From contig NZ_FNSI01000002.1 in the NCBI RefSeq assembly GCF_900104955.1, positions 62,001-126,000 of the forward strand: DNA of 64,000 bases, in the 5' to 3' direction. The DNA comes from Beijerinckia sp. 28-YEA-48 (GTDB lineage Bacteria; Pseudomonadota; Alphaproteobacteria; Rhizobiales; Beijerinckiaceae). Below the pieces are notes generated by a model. It did no database searches. It had not been told where the DNA came from and saw nothing but the letters and a program-made list of their open reading frames with translations. Positions 62,155 to 64,000 of this stretch are shown in pieces; within the stretch, counting starts at the first letter, position 1; each line of letters opens with the position of its first letter. The translations under genes were made by a program, and so were the position numbers.

Positions 62155-63339
62155 TCAGGAGAGTTCGAGAATGGTGGGCTCGATCGTTCCCAGCCGCTGA
62201 GCACCCGCTAGAGTAATCATCACGGAATCACCCCAGACAACATCGGCGTAGCCATCACGGATCACCATAGGTTTAATGATAAAGGATGCGTTCTCCTCCA
62301 GAACCCACCGTTTGATCTCGTCGGCAGCGGAAAAGACATAGATCGGTGCATCGTCGCCGAGGCCGCGCCCATGCATCAGGAAACGAATGCGACAAGGCGT
62401 ATTTTTCGCGATCGCCTCCGTGCGCGTCGCCAATTCACCAAGAGTAATGCCTGGCTTCGCCCATTCGCTGCAAAGTGCGACCGCCTCCTGTTGCAGCTGC
62501 CACAGATCGTTGTAGCCGGGAGGGATTTGCCCCAACACCGCCATCTGCGTGACCTGCCCGCAATAGCCGGCGTAGCGGCTTTCGACCTCGACGCGAATGA
62601 AATCGCCTGGCTCAAAGCGCCGTGCTGTAGGCAGACCAGCCGAGACAAGCGCCTCAGGCCTCCCCGCCGACCACATGATCATCGCCGGAACTTCGCTGCC
62701 ACGCGCGACCATAGCAGCCAGCATCGCAGCATAGACTTCATTCTCGCTTATGCCAGGTCGGGCCGTCGCCTGCAGCGCAGCAATCGCCGCCTCCGCTTGG
62801 ACAACGCCGCCGCGGAGGAACTCTATTTCTTCGGGGCCCTTTGTGTAACGGGCAACATCGAGAAGACGCGTACAGTCACAGAGCACGGCATTTGGAAAGG
62901 CCTGGCGCAGTTTCTCGTAGAAAGCGTGCGTCACGAGACCGTCCGCGAAACGCGGCACACCCGTAAGCCCTGCCAAGCCAATGCGGGAACGGTCGAGCCC
63001 CAATTCCTTTAGACGGGTGATAATTCCATCGCCAAAGGCGCGCCCGTGGCTTCGAATATCGGTGACCCAATCCTGTTGCGCGTGCCACTTCCGTGGGGCC
63101 ACGTCGGGGACCACGATCGCCGTGACCGTGCCGTCAAGGGGAAACACCGCACCGACCTCCAAAGAATAGCCACCAAGCCCCGTCAGATAACGCGAATAGG
63201 CCGAGAAATGATCGTGATGCCCCGTATGCGGTGTCGCGACAATCACATCCATGCCATCACGGGCCATCAGCTCGCGAACGCGGGCCCAGCGACGATCGCG
63301 CTCAGCCATTGAAAAGCGCGGTACGTCGATATTTGGCAT
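62155..63339 (-). CDS. M24-family protein with degenerate metal site (creatinase-like)
   Basis: 394-residue pita-bread-fold protein with a creatinase-type N-terminal domain (MAERDRRWARVRELMARDGM) and C-terminal domain. Of the five metal ligands of M24 peptidases, four are replaced: RVEVES (Glu251 for Asp), CGQVTQ (Gln262 for Asp), FIIKPM (Lys356 for Glu) and VWGDSV (Gly370 for Glu). His323 in FLMHGRGLG remains. It is therefore unlikely to be a metallo-aminopeptidase; creatinase itself works without metal, so a C-N hydrolase of that kind is the better guess. A MarR gene follows upstream. Confidence 0.8.
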   Translation of the reverse strand: MPNIDVPRFSMAERDRRWARVRELMARDGMDVIVATPHTGHHDHFSAYSRYLTGLGGYSLEVGAVFPLDGTVTAIVVPDVAPRKWHAQQDWVTDIRSHGRAFGDGIITRLKELGLDRSRIGLAGLTGVPRFADGLVTHAFYEKLRQAFPNAVLCDCTRLLDVARYTKGPEEIEFLRGGVVQAEAAIAALQATARPGISENEVYAAMLAAMVARGSEVPAMIMWSAGRPEALVSAGLPTARRFEPGDFIRVEVESRYAGYCGQVTQMAVLGQIPPGYNDLWQLQQEAVALCSEWAKPGITLGELATRTEAIAKNTPCRIRFLMHGRGLGDDAPIYVFSAADEIKRWVLEENASFIIKPMVIRDGYADVVWGDSVMITLAGAQRLGTIEPTILELS

Positions 63340-63421
63340 GGCTCAATTCCTCCGTGGCCTCTATCGCGAGACGCCATTTTTGACGCTTATGTCGGTGTTA
63401 ATGGCTCGATGCTGGTTTGAA

Positions 63422-63919
63422 TCAGAAATCCTCGATATCAAGCCGCTCCGACAGTTTCTCCAAAAGCTTCATCGCTGCCTTCAGTTCGGCGGCCGTGCAA
63501 TCATGGGCAATCACATTGGAGAAGGCAGCGTAACGGGCGTTGAGTTGCAGAATAGTTTTGCGGCCGAGGGCTGTTGGCGCCAACAATTTCGAACTCTTGT
63601 GCCGCTCATTGTCTTTGAACTTGGCCAGTCCGTCGCCGACCAGAGAATTGGCGATCTGCTGCACTGATTGACGCGCCAGGCCCCGCTCCCGCGCGATCTG
63701 CGGCACCGATTTTGGCGCCGGCAAGATCGATCCCAGCACACGCCAGCGCGCACCGGTGAGACCGCTGCCGGCCGAGAAGCGATCCCCCCAAATGTTGATG
63801 CGACTGTTGATCCGGAATATTTCGAACATTAACGCGGTATAGGCAGCGCCGCTCGGGGTTTGGGCTTCGATCTTCGCATCCACCTCTGCCCGGTCCGCCC
63901 GTTTCGAACTCTTGCTCAT
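63422..63919 (-). CDS. MarR-family transcriptional regulator
   Basis: 165 residues. The winged helix appears in GARWRVLGSILPAPKSVPQI, ARERGLARQSVQQIANSLVG and GLAKFKDNERHKSSKLLAPT; helices at both ends form the dimer interface. Its start overlaps the stop of an upstream gene (ATGA), and the M24 gene follows 82 bases downstream, so all three may share a transcript. Confidence 0.88.
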   Translation of the reverse strand: MSKSSKRADRAEVDAKIEAQTPSGAAYTALMFEIFRINSRINIWGDRFSAGSGLTGARWRVLGSILPAPKSVPQIARERGLARQSVQQIANSLVGDGLAKFKDNERHKSSKLLAPTALGRKTILQLNARYAAFSNVIAHDCTAAELKAAMKLLEKLSERLDIEDF

Positions 63920-64000
63920 GTTTCCGTCTTGATCCTATCTCCAAAACCAAAGGTGGCCTCGACGGCCCGCTTGATTTCCGCTTCGTCCGCAGCCTTACCG
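63916..64000 (-). CDS. 3' end of a gene entering from the right edge (partial)
   Basis: An open frame on the minus strand ends at TGA 63918-63916, overlapping the MarR start codon (ATGA). The visible C-terminus is about 27 residues ending FGFGDRIKTET. It matches no family I can name. The overlap indicates it is co-transcribed with MarR. Confidence 0.5.
   Translation of the reverse strand, partial: GKAADEAEIKRAVEATFGFGDRIKTET

Overview
The window is high-GC chromosomal DNA from an alphaproteobacterium, most likely in Hyphomicrobiales (Rhizobiales). The clearest marker is the porin at 33566-35080, whose mature N-terminus is of the type common in that order. Supporting signs are intergenic palindromes, an EcfG-like promoter, many periplasmic binding proteins of the Bug/TctC and NMT1/SsuA types, and a run of small catabolic operons each with its own regulator. 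The genus cannot be read from the sequence. No rRNA, tRNA, CRISPR array, transposase or phage gene was seen.

Layout. (1) 1-1871: end of an ABC uptake operon (permease and binding protein of the sulfonate/nitrate/taurine class). (2) 1967-7080: an operon of NTF2-like protein, Bug binding protein, SAF subunit, UxaA-type subunit and Ldh_2 dehydrogenase, divergent from a LysR gene. The split SuyA/SuyB-like lyase, a ComC-like dehydrogenase and a TTT binding protein suggest sulfolactate or a related hydroxyacid. (3) 7126-20366: one long operon, livK-livH-livM-livG-livF-hydantoinase-carbamoylase-DUF917-urocanase homologue-UbiD, divergent from a tandem double-LysR regulator. The enzyme set matches the late ergothioneine pathway (thiourocanate to thiohydantoin propionate to hydantoin propionate to N-carbamoylglutamate to glutamate); it is not the ordinary Hut pathway. 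(4) 20431-23857: a WGR-domain protein, then a two-component system with a secreted GlcG/HbpS-like protein. (5) 23904-27636: flavin monooxygenase plus Bug binding protein, divergent from a second LysR that is a close paralogue of the first and carries the same promoter box. (6) 27904-33273: an ABC uptake operon with two NMT1-like proteins, a CodA-like deaminase and MarR. (7) 33566-35080: porin. (8) 35316-38863: exported esterase, Tat-exported amidohydrolase and an orphan binding protein. (9) 39096-41309: GST, 2Fe-2S flavoreductase and VOC protein. (10) 41603-46937: TetR, acyl-CoA dehydrogenase, CoA ligase, NicX-like ring-cleaving dioxygenase and alpha/beta hydrolase, with a perfect operator palindrome. 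(11) 47322-54913: GntR, PaaK-like ligase and quinone oxidoreductase, divergent from an MHS transporter, Bug protein and amidohydrolase, with a second perfect palindrome between them. (12) 55028-62090: a carbohydrate block (glycogen-debranching enzyme, glucose-6-phosphate dehydrogenase, two HAD phosphatases, class I FBP aldolase). (13) 62155-64000: a metal-site-less M24 protein, MarR, and the end of a further gene.

Apart from the carbohydrate block, the window is a dense catabolic region for organosulfur, N-heterocyclic and amide compounds. The best candidates for undescribed biology are the thiourocanate-type operon with its added UbiD and tandem-LysR regulator, and the NicX-like cluster in which ring cleavage sits among CoA-thioester enzymes. 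All functions come from reading motifs and gene order; no database search was run.
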